Assembly (NCBI GenBank): GCA_944322025.1
Contig: CALUOH010000020.1
Span: 1-62,843 of the forward strand
Source: an uncultured Bacteroidales bacterium
Lineage (GTDB): Bacteria > Bacteroidota > Bacteroidia > Bacteroidales > Paludibacteraceae
Reading direction: 5' to 3'
DNA length: 62,843 bases
Shown here: positions 9,049 through 17,249 of the stretch, piece by piece
Numbering within the stretch: the stretch's first letter is position 1
Layout of the letters: every line of letters starts with the position of its first letter
Position numbers and translations under genes: made by a program
The notes under the pieces: generated by a model
What the model was told of the DNA's origin: nothing
Seen by the model: the letters and a program-made list of their open reading frames with translations, nothing else
Databases searched by the model: none

Positions 9049-9243
9049 CGATTTTTTTCTTAATGCTGCGCGTGGGATTAGGTTTTTTTCTGTGAAACGG
9101 ACGAATTTGGCGGTGAGCTGTGCCATGCAGGGGGTTGGATGCGGAGGTGTGGTCGGGCGAGGGGGTTGTGGGCAACTGTCTGATGCGGACGGGGTTGGAC
9201 GGGCGGGACGGGCTGTTTGATTTGGAGAACGGAGGTGGGTGAA

Positions 9244-9301
9244 ACGGTGGTGCATGGGAGTGGGTAGGTTGAGGGTCGCCTGAGCCCTGCTGAATGGTCG
9301 G
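9244..9301 (+). repeat. dispersed intergenic repeat B, copy 1
   Basis: The stretch starting TGGTGCATGGGAGTGGGTAG recurs almost unchanged at 45637-45690. Both copies share GGGTCGCCTGAGCC and lie in G-rich intergenic DNA. Confidence 0.7.
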
Positions 9302-9388
9302 GGGGTGAAGGGGGCGGATGTCTATCGGACGAGTGGGCGGTATTTGCAGTGCGGGTGTGTGGTGTCCGGCAGGATGGCGCAGGCGCGG

Positions 9389-10132
9389 TTACTGGAAGGT
9401 TTCGAGGTAGAGGGCGTTGCCGTCGAATACGGCGTAGGTGAAGAGGCTGAAGAATTCGCCGAGGAGGACGAGCTGTGTGCCGGAGGCGAGCATGAGGTTG
9501 AGTTCGATGTGGCGGTGCCCCATGACGATGTAGTCTGTGCCGGGGTGGGCGGCGGAGTAGCTTTTCGCGAAGAGCACTTGCGGCTCTTGGTTTTCCCCGC
9601 GGAATGCGGAGTCGTCTTCCGAGTGCCTGAGGCGGTTTTTTTCGCTCCAGCGGTATCCGAAGTTCCACGCCGCGCGGGGGGGGACTATGTGGCGGAAGAG
9701 CCATCGGCTGGCGCTGCTCTCGAAGAGGGCGTTGAGCATGCGGGTGGCTGCCGGGGTGTCGCCGAGGCCGTGGCCGTGGTGGAGGAAGAATGTTTTGCCG
9801 CAGAGCGTGGTGACGAACTCTTTGCGGTGGAGTGTCACGCCGCAATGGCTTTCGAGGTAGCCGAATGTCCATTGGTCGTGGTTTCCGCAGAAGAAGTGGA
9901 CTTCCACGCCGCTCTTTACGGTGCGGGCTATGGCTTCGAGCGCGGCACGGTATTCGCTCTGTACCGCGCGGGGAAACTCGAACCAGAAGTCGAATATGTC
10001 TCCGAGGAGGAATATGGCTGTGGCGTCGGCAGCGGCGGTGTCGAGCCAACTGATGAACCTCTGCTGGTGGACCGAGGGGTCAGTCACGGTGCGCAGTCCG
10101 AGGTGTGCGTCGGAGAGGAAGTAGTATTTCAT
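9389..10132 (-). CDS. UDP-2,3-diacylglucosamine diphosphatase (LpxH-like)
   Basis: Calcineurin-like metallophosphoesterase expected to cleave UDP-2,3-diacylglucosamine to lipid X during lipid A synthesis at the inner face of the membrane. Metal-binding motifs are in order: SDAHLG near the N-terminus, LGDIFDFW, CGNHDQW, HHGHGLGD and MGHRHIE. Length (247 aa) fits LpxH. It is the last gene of a minus-strand unit with the MIP18-like and acyl-CoA ligase genes (gaps of 22 and 41 bases). A paralogue such as LpxG or another phosphoesterase cannot be excluded. Confidence 0.85.
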   Translation of the reverse strand: MKYYFLSDAHLGLRTVTDPSVHQQRFISWLDTAAADATAIFLLGDIFDFWFEFPRAVQSEYRAALEAIARTVKSGVEVHFFCGNHDQWTFGYLESHCGVTLHRKEFVTTLCGKTFFLHHGHGLGDTPAATRMLNALFESSASRWLFRHIVPPRAAWNFGYRWSEKNRLRHSEDDSAFRGENQEPQVLFAKSYSAAHPGTDYIVMGHRHIELNLMLASGTQLVLLGEFFSLFTYAVFDGNALYLETFQ

Positions 10133-10154
10133 GGGCGTGCCGCGTGGTGTGCCG

Positions 10155-10469
10155 TTAGAGGAAACCGAGTTCGAGCTTTGCCTCCTCGCTCATCATCTCC
10201 TTGTCCCATTCGGGTTCAAATACGAGGTTGACCGTGACGGAGCTGACTCCCTCCACGGCCTCGACTTTCATGCGTACATCTTCCGCTATGAAGTCTGCTG
10301 CGGGGCAGTTAGGAGCTGTGAGTGTCATGTCTATCGTGACATCGCCGCTTTCGGTGCAGTCTATCTTGTATATCAGTCCGAGGTCGTATATGTTGACGGG
10401 GATTTCGGGGTCGTACACTGTTTTGAGCACTTTGACTATCCGCTCTTCTGTTTCGAGAAATTCGTTCAT
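10155..10469 (-). CDS. MIP18/DUF59 family iron-sulfur assembly factor (SufT-like)
   Basis: A 104-residue single-domain protein with the family core VYDPEIPVNIYDLGLIYKI and the conserved cysteine in APNCPAADF. Members assist maturation of iron-sulfur proteins or sit in SUF systems. No SUF genes flank it here; it lies between a fadD-like and an lpxH-like gene on the same strand. Many iron-sulfur proteins in this window could be clients, which is inference. Confidence 0.87.
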   Translation of the reverse strand: MNEFLETEERIVKVLKTVYDPEIPVNIYDLGLIYKIDCTESGDVTIDMTLTAPNCPAADFIAEDVRMKVEAVEGVSSVTVNLVFEPEWDKEMMSEEAKLELGFL

Positions 10470-10510
10470 TGGCTGTATTCTTGTCTTGTTGTTAAAAATG
10501 GTGGCGCGGG

Positions 10511-12388
10511 TTATAGTGTCCTGCTTGACACCGGCACGTCATCCTTGCCGTAGAGCGGCATGATGTCCTTTATGTCTGTGCCGTACATCTCGTCAATCGA
10601 TGCGGCGTAGTTTTGCAGGATGACGGCGCGGCGCAGTTTGAGGGTCGATGTGAGTTCGCCCGACTCTATGGTGAACCCGCGTTTTATGAGCTTGAACTTC
10701 TTGATTTTCTCGTAGCTTGCCATGTCGGCCTGCCCTTCGGCTATCCGCTCTTCGAAGAGCTGCTGTATGCGGCTGTCGGCGAGCAGCGCGTCGATGGAGG
10801 AGTACTCTATGCCCTGCTCCTTGGCGTACTGCTCCACGGCCGGCAGGTTGGGGGCTATGATGGCGGTGACGAAGTTACGGTTGTTGCCTATCACGGCTAT
10901 CTGCTCTATGTAGCGGTCTGCCCCGAGCTTGGTCTCTATCTGCTGCGGGGCTATGTATTTGCCGTTCGATGTCTTGAAGAGGTCTTTTATGCGCTCTACC
11001 ATGTAGACGTGTTTGCCGTCGACGAGCTTGCCCGCGTCGCCTGTGTGGAACCATCCGTCCTCAAACGCCGCCGCTGTGGCCTCCGGCTTGTTGTAATAGC
11101 CGCTGAACACGGTCTTTCCCTTGACCAGTATCTCGTTGTCCTCGCCTATTTTGACCTGCACGTCAGGCATGAGAGAGCCTACCGAGCCTATCACATAGTT
11201 CTTGAACTCGTAGCAGCAGACTGTGGCAGTGGTCTCTGTCAGACCGTAGCCGTATATGATGGGAATGCCGAGGCTGCGGAAGAAGACTGCAAGCTTGTCG
11301 TCCAGTGCCGCACCTGCCACGGGGAACATGCGCCCGTGGTCTATGCCAACCACCTTTTTCAGCGTGCTGAATATGAGTTTGTCGGCCACTTTGTAGCGTA
11401 TGTAAAGCCACATCGGGGCATGTTTGCCGAGCCGTCTGTAATCGATGTTGAACTCTTTGCCTATGGCTACTGCCCATGTGACAATGGCTTTCTTGAAAGG
11501 GGAGAATGTGCTTATCTTCTCCTGTACTCCGGCAGCCACTTTCTCCCAGAAACGCGGGACGCTGCACATCAGCGTGGGGCGCACCTCCTTTATGATGGAC
11601 TGTATCTCTGTGGGGTGCAGGTTCAGGTACACTTTCACGTCTTTGCATAGGCAGAAATAGACCCATGCCCTCTCGAAGATGTGCGACAGGGGTAGAAACG
11701 CTAGCGATGTGTCGTGGCGGTTTACGTTGGTGAGCCGTATGTCGTGTATCCTCATTCCTTCGAGCAGTGCGCTGTGGGGGAGCATGACGCCTTTCGGCTC
11801 TCCGGTAGTCCCGGATGTGTACATGATTATCGCAAGGTCCTCTTCGCGCGCTGCTCCCTTGCGCCTGTTCACGGTGCCGGCATATTCGTCTTTCTCCCCG
11901 AGTTTCAGGAAATCGGCGAAATGCATTGCGCGAGTCTCGCCTTTGAGGTCCACACGGTCGTCGAACACGATGATGTGTTTGAGGTGTTCCGATGTCTGCA
12001 ATACTTCGAGGGCATTGTCATACTGCTGTTGTTCGCCCACGAAGAGCACGGCTATCTTGGCGTCGTTCACTATGTATTCTATCTGTGATACCGACGACGT
12101 TGCGTAGAGCGGCACTGAGACGGCGCGGTTCGCGTAGTTGGCGAAGTCGGCTATCACGGCGTGAGGCATGTTCTGGGAGCAGATGGCCACATGTTCCTGC
12201 TCCTTTACACCCAGCGAGGCCAGTGCTTTGGCCGCCGTGAACACTTTCTCCGCGAACACTGACCATGTGATGCCGACCCACTGGGCGAGCGAGTTGTCGC
12301 GGTAATATATGGCTTTCGCGTTAGGATGCTTTTTCGCCTTGGTGAAAACGAGTTCCGCGAAATGTATTAATTTCATTGGCTTTTTCAT
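10511..12388 (-). CDS. long-chain acyl-CoA ligase (AMP-forming)
   Basis: Activates fatty acids to acyl-CoA through an acyl-adenylate. The AMP-binding motif IIMYTSGTTGEPKGVML is intact, as are the later YGLTETTA and WFHTGDAGKL motifs and a C-terminal lysine-rich segment. At 625 residues it matches the bacterial FadD15-like group. It is the first gene of a unit with the MIP18-like and LpxH-like genes. Acyl-chain preference is not readable from sequence. Confidence 0.92.
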   Translation of the reverse strand: MKKPMKLIHFAELVFTKAKKHPNAKAIYYRDNSLAQWVGITWSVFAEKVFTAAKALASLGVKEQEHVAICSQNMPHAVIADFANYANRAVSVPLYATSSVSQIEYIVNDAKIAVLFVGEQQQYDNALEVLQTSEHLKHIIVFDDRVDLKGETRAMHFADFLKLGEKDEYAGTVNRRKGAAREEDLAIIMYTSGTTGEPKGVMLPHSALLEGMRIHDIRLTNVNRHDTSLAFLPLSHIFERAWVYFCLCKDVKVYLNLHPTEIQSIIKEVRPTLMCSVPRFWEKVAAGVQEKISTFSPFKKAIVTWAVAIGKEFNIDYRRLGKHAPMWLYIRYKVADKLIFSTLKKVVGIDHGRMFPVAGAALDDKLAVFFRSLGIPIIYGYGLTETTATVCCYEFKNYVIGSVGSLMPDVQVKIGEDNEILVKGKTVFSGYYNKPEATAAAFEDGWFHTGDAGKLVDGKHVYMVERIKDLFKTSNGKYIAPQQIETKLGADRYIEQIAVIGNNRNFVTAIIAPNLPAVEQYAKEQGIEYSSIDALLADSRIQQLFEERIAEGQADMASYEKIKKFKLIKRGFTIESGELTSTLKLRRAVILQNYAASIDEMYGTDIKDIMPLYGKDDVPVSSRTL

Positions 12389-12403
12389 GTCCGGGTCTTT
12401 TTA

Positions 12404-12633
12404 TTAGAAACTGTTTTGTTATTAGAAACTGTTTTGAGTTTGTCGCCTATATGGATTGTGATGCACCGTCGGGGCATATCATGTTCTCATGGCTGCCGCA
12501 ATAGTGGGCTATTGTAAGGGCATGAGGGCGGGATAGGGACGGCGGGGCGCACAATATATAGACGAAAACTATATTTGATGTACATTTAGTCGTTCAATAA
12601 ACATTGTTTGTAGAAAATCAAAACAGTTTCTTA
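12404..12633. repeat. intergenic repeat C cluster (two direct and one inverted unit)
   Basis: TTAGAAACTGTTTTG occurs twice in tandem (12404-12418, 12422-12436), and AAAATCAAAACAGTTTCTTA (12614-12633) is its inverted form. The same arms flank a 21-base loop at 25151-25212. The roughly 180 bases between show no gene. The whole could be a degenerate palindromic insertion. Confidence 0.7.
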
Positions 12634-12677
12634 GCTTGGATATATGCGTTCCGTTTACTGTTTTGGCTCTCCATGGG

Positions 12678-13400
12678 TTATTCCGGCAGTGCGAGGTTGA
12701 GCTTGATGAGCGACTGTTTGGCCGCCGCCTGCTCCGCCTCCCTTTTGCTGAATCCTATGCCCGCGCCGTACTCCTCGCCGTCTATCAGCACGCGCGAGCA
12801 GAACCGTATCCGGTTGTCCTCCATGCGCTCCTGTGACATGAGGTCGAACTCTATGTTGCGGCTCTCTTTCTGCCCCCACTCCATGAGCGCGGACTTGAAG
12901 CTGATTGTCCCCTCCACCGCATTGTCTATGACCGAGAAACGGCGGAACGTCTCTTCCACAAAGTCGCGGCATCTGTCGTAGCCGAAGTCGAGAAACACTG
13001 CTGCCACTAATGCCTCAAAGGCGTTGCCGAGTGTGTGAATGCCTATGCAGCGGCTGTCTATCAGCGTGTCGAGTTGCAGCGACTTGCCTATGTTGTTGAG
13101 TGTGACGCGCTTCACTATCCCCGTCTTTATCAGTGTGAGGTTCCCCTCTTTCTTGTCTGGGAACTCGCGGTAAAGCAGTTCGCTTGTGATGGCGTTGATG
13201 AGTGCGTCGCCGAGAAACTCCATACGTTCGTTGTTCACCTTGTCCCCCCTGCGGTCTTTCTTGTTGGTGGAGCTGTGGGTGAGGGCTCTGCGGTAGAGCG
13301 ACTCGTCTTTTATCACGAACCGTATGCGCCTTTCCAGCTCCGAGGCGAAGTCGCTTTTCCCCGGTTTGCTTTTCAGTCTGGGCATTAAAGACTTGAACAT
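12678..13400 (-). CDS. rnc: ribonuclease III
   Basis: Cleaves double-stranded RNA in rRNA processing and mRNA turnover. The signature NNERMEFLGDALINAI is present near residue 65, with the second acidic site in the FEALVAAVFLD region, and a dsRNA-binding domain occupies the last 70 residues (ending RKREAEQAAAKQSL-like). The start at MFKSLMPRLK was chosen because upstream codons overlap the preceding gene's end. Length is 240 aa. It is the last gene of the unit beginning with gamma carbonic anhydrase. Confidence 0.95.
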   Translation of the reverse strand: MFKSLMPRLKSKPGKSDFASELERRIRFVIKDESLYRRALTHSSTNKKDRRGDKVNNERMEFLGDALINAITSELLYREFPDKKEGNLTLIKTGIVKRVTLNNIGKSLQLDTLIDSRCIGIHTLGNAFEALVAAVFLDFGYDRCRDFVEETFRRFSVIDNAVEGTISFKSALMEWGQKESRNIEFDLMSQERMEDNRIRFCSRVLIDGEEYGAGIGFSKREAEQAAAKQSLIKLNLALPE

Positions 13401-13432
13401 GATGCTGTTTCCAATAATATAATTGTTCGGTT

Positions 13433-14050
13433 TTAGAACTTCAGTTGTTGCTGTGTGTCCGTCAGGGTGAAACTCATCCTGTGGTATGGCGTGACGCCCA
13501 ATGCGGCTATCGCCCTGCGGTGTTCCGCCGTGGGGTAGCCTTTGTTCCGCTCCCACCCGTAGCCGGGGCATTCTTTTGCGAGCCTCTCCATCGTGTCATC
13601 GCGGTATGTCTTCGCCAGTACCGATGCCGCTGCAATGGAGAGGTATTTGCCGTCGCCCTTGACCACTGTGTCATATGGCACGTCGCGCCACGGCTTAAAC
13701 CTGTTGCCGTCCACTATCACGTGCTGCGGCTCTATCCCCAGCTTGTCGAGTGCGCGGTGCATGGCGAGCAGACTGGCGTTCAGTATGTTCATCTTGTCTA
13801 TCTCCTCCGCGCTCACTTCTGCCACTGCCCATGCCTCGGCTTCTGCCTCTATCTTTTCGCGCAGGCGGTAGCGTGCCTTCGCGCTCAGCTGTTTGCTGTC
13901 GGTGAGTGTGCTGTCCGTGAAGTCCGGTGGCAATATGACAGCTGCCGCAAACACCGGCCCCGCGAGACATCCGCGCCCCGCCTCGTCACACCCCGCCTCT
14001 CTCACTCCCGCCGTGTGGAACGGCAGCAGAGCCGAACTCCCTCTCCTCAT
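13433..14050 (-). CDS. rnhB: ribonuclease HII
   Basis: Removes ribonucleotides and RNA primers from DNA. The diagnostic motif [20 protein letters not shown] is near residue 20; the later acidic residue in the VIVDGN segment and the [12 protein letters not shown] motif are also present. Length (205 aa) is typical. It starts 4 bases after the M28 gene ends and is followed 32 bases later by rnc. Confidence 0.96.
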   Translation of the reverse strand: MRRGSSALLPFHTAGVREAGCDEAGRGCLAGPVFAAAVILPPDFTDSTLTDSKQLSAKARYRLREKIEAEAEAWAVAEVSAEEIDKMNILNASLLAMHRALDKLGIEPQHVIVDGNRFKPWRDVPYDTVVKGDGKYLSIAAASVLAKTYRDDTMERLAKECPGYGWERNKGYPTAEHRRAIAALGVTPYHRMSFTLTDTQQQLKF

Positions 14051-14054
14051 ACCC

Positions 14055-15062
14055 TTACTCGTTGTATATCAGTTCGAGGAGCGTCTCCCCGACTGCGTGC
14101 AGAGTGTTCCTGTCTATGTTGTTCATATTGTCGCCGAGCGTATGCCAATAGTCGCCGAAGCCGTTCTCGCTCATCGGGTTGTACTGTATGATGTCTATGC
14201 AGGGTATCTTGGCCAGTGTGTTGACATACAGATGGTCGTCCGTGACCATCCCCCCACGCTGGTCTCTGAACGTCTGCCCGAACCCGAGGTCGGCTGCCGT
14301 CCTCCAAACCTTGTCCACTATGTCCGGCGCGAAGTGCATAGATACGCCCTCCTTGCAGAACTGTGCTCCGGGTGCGCCCACCATGTCGAGAAGCACGCCG
14401 TACATCGGACGGTATGGGGTGACATGCGTGTTCCTCCCCCAATACTGAGAGCCGAGGCACCATGTATCCTCTTTATAGTTACCCTCGTAGAACTCCGGTA
14501 TCCCCCAGTCTTCGAGGTCGAAGAGTATGATGTCAACTCCCACGCCCGGCTGTTGCGTGCTGAATGCTCGCCCGAGTTCCATCAGCACCCCCACGCCGCT
14601 TGCCCCGTCGTTCGCGCCGTCTATCGGCCTCTTGTGGTTCGCCTCGTCAGGGTCGCTGTCCGCATACGGGCGTGAGTCCCAGTGAGCGCAGAGCATCACG
14701 CGGCGCACCGCCTCCTTGTTGTACGAGGCTATGATGTTGTACAGCTTCATCTCACGTCCGTCATAGAGCCTTGCCTCGCCCTCCTGCACGGTGACCTCCG
14801 CCCCGTGGTGTCTGAAATGCTCCGCCAGAAAGTCGCGGCACTGCGCGTGCTCCTCGCTCCCAGGCACTCTCGGCCCGAACGCCACCTGTGCCTCCACATA
14901 GCTGTATGCCGAGTCGGCCGAAAACGACGGGCGTTTCTGCTCCTCCGTTGCCGCTGTGCTCCCCTCGTCGCCTCTCTTCCCTGTCGGCGAGGCGCAGGCG
15001 CACACTGTGGCGAGAAACGTGGCCGCCACACACACCAGCAGCCCGTGTCTTGCTCCCCTCAT
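14055..15062 (-). CDS. M28 family, probable glutaminyl-peptide cyclotransferase
   Basis: Zinc-dependent M28-fold enzyme of the envelope. The N-terminus is a signal peptide with a lipobox-like VCAC near residue 22. Metal-site motifs [27 protein letters not shown] and FDLEDWG fit Bacteroidota glutaminyl cyclases, which convert N-terminal Gln of exported proteins to pyroglutamate; this assignment over an aminopeptidase is inference. ATG at 15062 was preferred to an upstream TTG that overlaps the Dabb gene. It starts 4 bases after the preceding stop, so translation is probably coupled. Confidence 0.85.
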   Translation of the reverse strand: MRGARHGLLVCVAATFLATVCACASPTGKRGDEGSTAATEEQKRPSFSADSAYSYVEAQVAFGPRVPGSEEHAQCRDFLAEHFRHHGAEVTVQEGEARLYDGREMKLYNIIASYNKEAVRRVMLCAHWDSRPYADSDPDEANHKRPIDGANDGASGVGVLMELGRAFSTQQPGVGVDIILFDLEDWGIPEFYEGNYKEDTWCLGSQYWGRNTHVTPYRPMYGVLLDMVGAPGAQFCKEGVSMHFAPDIVDKVWRTAADLGFGQTFRDQRGGMVTDDHLYVNTLAKIPCIDIIQYNPMSENGFGDYWHTLGDNMNNIDRNTLHAVGETLLELIYNE

Positions 15063-15066
15063 CGCC

Positions 15067-15357
15067 TCACAGTTCAAAGTCGAGGGCTATGCTCTGCACC
15101 GCCACCTCGCCCATGTGCTTCTTCACGACGTTGCAGTGGTACGGGTCATTCTGATACTCTTCGAGCCTCTCCCAGTCCTCCACGATTACCTCGAGGATGA
15201 TGTCAAACGACCTCGGCGAATGCAGTTGGTCCGCATGTGTCTCCACGCTCTTTGCCGTCGGGACATTCCCCTTCATCGACAGTATGATGTCCCTTGTCTT
15301 CTTGCAGTTCTCCGGCGAGTTGTCCGCCAGCTTGAAACATACTATGTGCTTTACCAT
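15067..15357 (-). CDS. Dabb family (stress-responsive A/B barrel) protein
   Basis: A 96-residue protein beginning MVKHIVCFKL, with the alternating strands and the EDWERLEEYQNDPYH segment typical of Dabb ferredoxin-like dimers. The family has no single reaction. An in-frame upstream start would add a hydrophilic tail not typical of the family, so the internal ATG was taken. It lies in a five-gene unit between the gamma carbonic anhydrase and M28 genes. Confidence 0.88.
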   Translation of the reverse strand: MVKHIVCFKLADNSPENCKKTRDIILSMKGNVPTAKSVETHADQLHSPRSFDIILEVIVEDWERLEEYQNDPYHCNVVKKHMGEVAVQSIALDFEL

Positions 15358-15386
15358 ATCCTTTTGTTTATACTCTCTCTCTGTTT

Positions 15387-15947
15387 TTAAGGTCTGTACT
15401 CTTCTCTGTATGAACACGATGGCCTCTCATCCTCATCCTTGTACCACGACGCGTATACGGCGTAGTTGTGCGCTATCTTCTGGTTAATCTCGCGCCCCTG
15501 CTCCGGTGCCACCTCCTTCACCTGCTTCGCCGGCACGCCCGCCCAGATAGTGTGCGGCGGTATCTTCGTCCCGCTCAGCACCAGCGCGTTGGCTGCCACT
15601 ATCGCTCCCTCGCCCACAACGGCGTTGTCCAGCACCGTGGCTCCCATCCCTATCAGCGCGTAGCTTTCCACCTTAGCCCCGTGTATCGTCACATTGTGTC
15701 CCACCGAGACATAGTCCCCCAGCTCTATCGTCGACTTCTCATACAGCGTATGCAGCACAGCCCCGTCCTGTATGTTGACGTGGTTGCCTATCCTGATGCT
15801 GTTCACGTCCCCGCGCAGCACGGCGTTGAACCAGATGCTGCACCCTTCGCCTATCTCCGTGTCGCCGATGATGGTCGCGTTCTCCGCGAGAAAGCAGCCC
15901 TTGCCTATCTTGGGCGTGAAGCCGCGTACCGATTTGATTAGTGCCAT
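15387..15947 (-). CDS. gamma-class carbonic anhydrase family protein
   Basis: Left-handed beta-helix trimer-forming protein of 186 residues. Hexapeptide repeats run through most of the chain (IGKGCFL, IGDTEIG, IGNHVNIQDG). The metal-binding histidines are seen in GAVLHTLYE, VGHNVTIHG and spacing fits. Such proteins hydrate CO2 or act as acyltransferases; catalytic activity is not assured. It is the first gene of the unit that runs to rnc, with a consensus promoter at 16122-16153. Confidence 0.9.
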   Translation of the reverse strand: MALIKSVRGFTPKIGKGCFLAENATIIGDTEIGEGCSIWFNAVLRGDVNSIRIGNHVNIQDGAVLHTLYEKSTIELGDYVSVGHNVTIHGAKVESYALIGMGATVLDNAVVGEGAIVAANALVLSGTKIPPHTIWAGVPAKQVKEVAPEQGREINQKIAHNYAVYASWYKDEDERPSCSYREEYRP

Positions 15948-16121
15948 AAACTCTATCTTTTTATAGTTAGACCATTATAGTTGAACCGTTCTCTTCCAAT
16001 ACGTAGGGCGTATGCCCGCTCACCGTTCGCGCCGTCCCCTCAGCAATCCCACAACCGTAAATGCCGCAAAATGCACTCCCCGTTCCCTGCCGGGACGCAT
16101 CCTGTCTTGTCCCGACAGGGA

Positions 16122-16153
16122 CAAAGATACCATTATATTTTCAAAATTTCAAA
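16122..16153 (-). promoter_or_regulatory. promoter of the gamma carbonic anhydrase to rnc unit
   Basis: TTTG, exactly 20 bases, then TATCTTTG on the minus strand, an excellent fit to the Bacteroidota consensus. The -7 element is about 175 bases before the first start codon. Confidence 0.75.
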
Positions 16154-16227
16154 TAAATGACACAATACTGTGCGTATAATTTTTACATTCCGCCCCCGCT
16201 CAGTGGAACACCTTGTCCCCCAACCCG

Positions 16228-16638
16228 TTAGAAACGCACGGCGCGCCGCCCGTCCGCCAGCTCCTCTATCTCCACCCTCACCGTATCCTCCGGCAGCAGA
16301 CCCTCCACCAGCTCCGGCCACTCCATCAGGCACACGCTCCCCGAGTCGAGATAGTCGTACAGCCCGAAGTCCACGGCCTCCTGCGGCGTATTGATGCGGT
16401 AGAAATCGAAGTGGTACACAGTCCCCCTCCCCGCCTGATACTCATTGACTATCGAAAAGGTAGGGCTGTTCACCGCATCCCCCTTCACCCCCAGCACCCC
16501 CGCGAGTGCCCGGATAAACGTCGTCTTGCCCGCGCCCATACTGCCGTAAAACGCGAAAACGCTCCTCTCACCCATACTCTCGGCAAACTGCCTCGCCGCC
16601 CCCTCTATCTCCTCCAGACTGTATACTATCTCCCTCAT
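16228..16638 (-). CDS. tsaE: tRNA threonylcarbamoyladenosine ATPase TsaE
   Basis: ATPase partner of TsaB/TsaD in forming t6A at position 37 of tRNAs. The P-loop GSMGAGKTTFIRAL is near residue 31, and the SPTFSIVNEY and HFDFYRI motifs follow in order. Length (136 aa) is typical. It appears monocistronic with its own -7 element upstream. Confidence 0.95.
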   Translation of the reverse strand: MREIVYSLEEIEGAARQFAESMGERSVFAFYGSMGAGKTTFIRALAGVLGVKGDAVNSPTFSIVNEYQAGRGTVYHFDFYRINTPQEAVDFGLYDYLDSGSVCLMEWPELVEGLLPEDTVRVEIEELADGRRAVRF

Positions 16639-16717
16639 AGCCTCTTACTGTATTAACCTTCCTTCAATCCATGGTAGCGGCTACCGCCCCTATCACATCA
16701 TGTCTTGCATTCATGTA

Positions 16718-16725
16718 CAAAGGTA
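16718..16725 (-). promoter_or_regulatory. -7 element of tsaE
   Basis: TACCTTTG on the minus strand, 80 bases before tsaE. No good -33 box. Confidence 0.5.
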
Positions 16726-16890
16726 CGAAAAAGATACGGAACGTCACACCTCCGGCCTCTCTCTTTAATTCCTCTTGTGATAGTGTACCTTGCAATAGGC
16801 CGCGCTCTTGCATCCGTCCACTCCTCCCTCTCAGGCAACTCGCCCCCTGAGCCGCCTCACCTCACCCGCCCTCTTCGCCCCTCCCTCTCC

Positions 16891-16952
16891 AAATGCAAAC
16901 CAAGGTTAAAAACACGTACTCTCGAGCCAGCGGCCAGCCAGCCCCTACGGAC
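16891..16952 (+). repeat. dispersed intergenic repeat A, copy 1
   Basis: Contains the core GGTTAAAAACACGTACTCTC followed by GAGCCAGC and ending CCCCTACGGA, so it mixes the two endings seen in other copies. Confidence 0.75.
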
Positions 16953-17069
16953 ATTCACCGAAGCCTCAGCCCACCTCCTCCGCCCGTCCCTCCCTCCCCG
17001 CGCCCCCCTTATCCCCGCTCCTCTCCATGCTACCTTTCGTCCGCTCCCCACCCCCTCCGCCCCTCAAAC

Positions 17070-17128
17070 GTAAAAAGTGGTTAAAAACACGTACTCTCGA
17101 CGGAGCGGCTCCGAACCCCCTGCGGACT
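17070..17128 (+). repeat. dispersed intergenic repeat A, copy 2
   Basis: Core GGTTAAAAACACGTACTCTC, then GGAGCGGCTCCGAACCCCC, whose GGAGC-GGCTCC part is self-complementary. It ends about 70 bases before the flippase promoter. Confidence 0.78.
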
Positions 17129-17196
17129 CTCTCCCCATCCCCTCCGCCCTCCCCCGCCTCCACTCCCGCCTCGGGATAAAGACACTCCCCAAAACC

Positions 17197-17228
17197 TTTG
17201 CGGTTGTGTAGGACTTTCACTACCTTTG
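17197..17228 (+). promoter_or_regulatory. promoter of the flippase gene
   Basis: TTTG, exactly 20 bases, TACCTTTG. The start codon follows 21 bases after the -7 box, giving a short leader. Confidence 0.82.
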
Positions 17229-17249
17229 CACCGTCTTATTAATTGCATT

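Larger units (their letters stand above)
8942..9388. other. intergenic spacer upstream of the M6 protease
   Basis: Holds a possible -7 element for the protease (9041-9048) and a repeat shared with 45637-45690. The remainder is G-rich on the plus strand, with no convincing gene or RNA. Confidence 0.6.
16639..17249. other. intergenic region between tsaE and the flippase gene
   Basis: Over 600 bases, C-rich on the plus strand, with no credible gene. It contains a minus-strand -7 element for tsaE, two tandem copies of dispersed repeat A and the flippase promoter. Confidence 0.7.

Noticed and set aside
9305..10231. Open plus-strand frame of 308 codons
   Set aside because: Antisense to the lpxH-like gene, which has all its metal motifs. 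The antisense product is Glu/Val/Cys-rich with no domain pattern.
12437..12613. Sequence between repeat C arms considered as a small RNA gene
   Set aside because: I found no stable fold, promoter or match to a known RNA pattern; it may only be the inside of an old insertion.
16891..17128. Repeated units considered as a CRISPR array
   Set aside because: Copies are tens of kilobases apart elsewhere, have no regular spacers and no cas genes are in the window.
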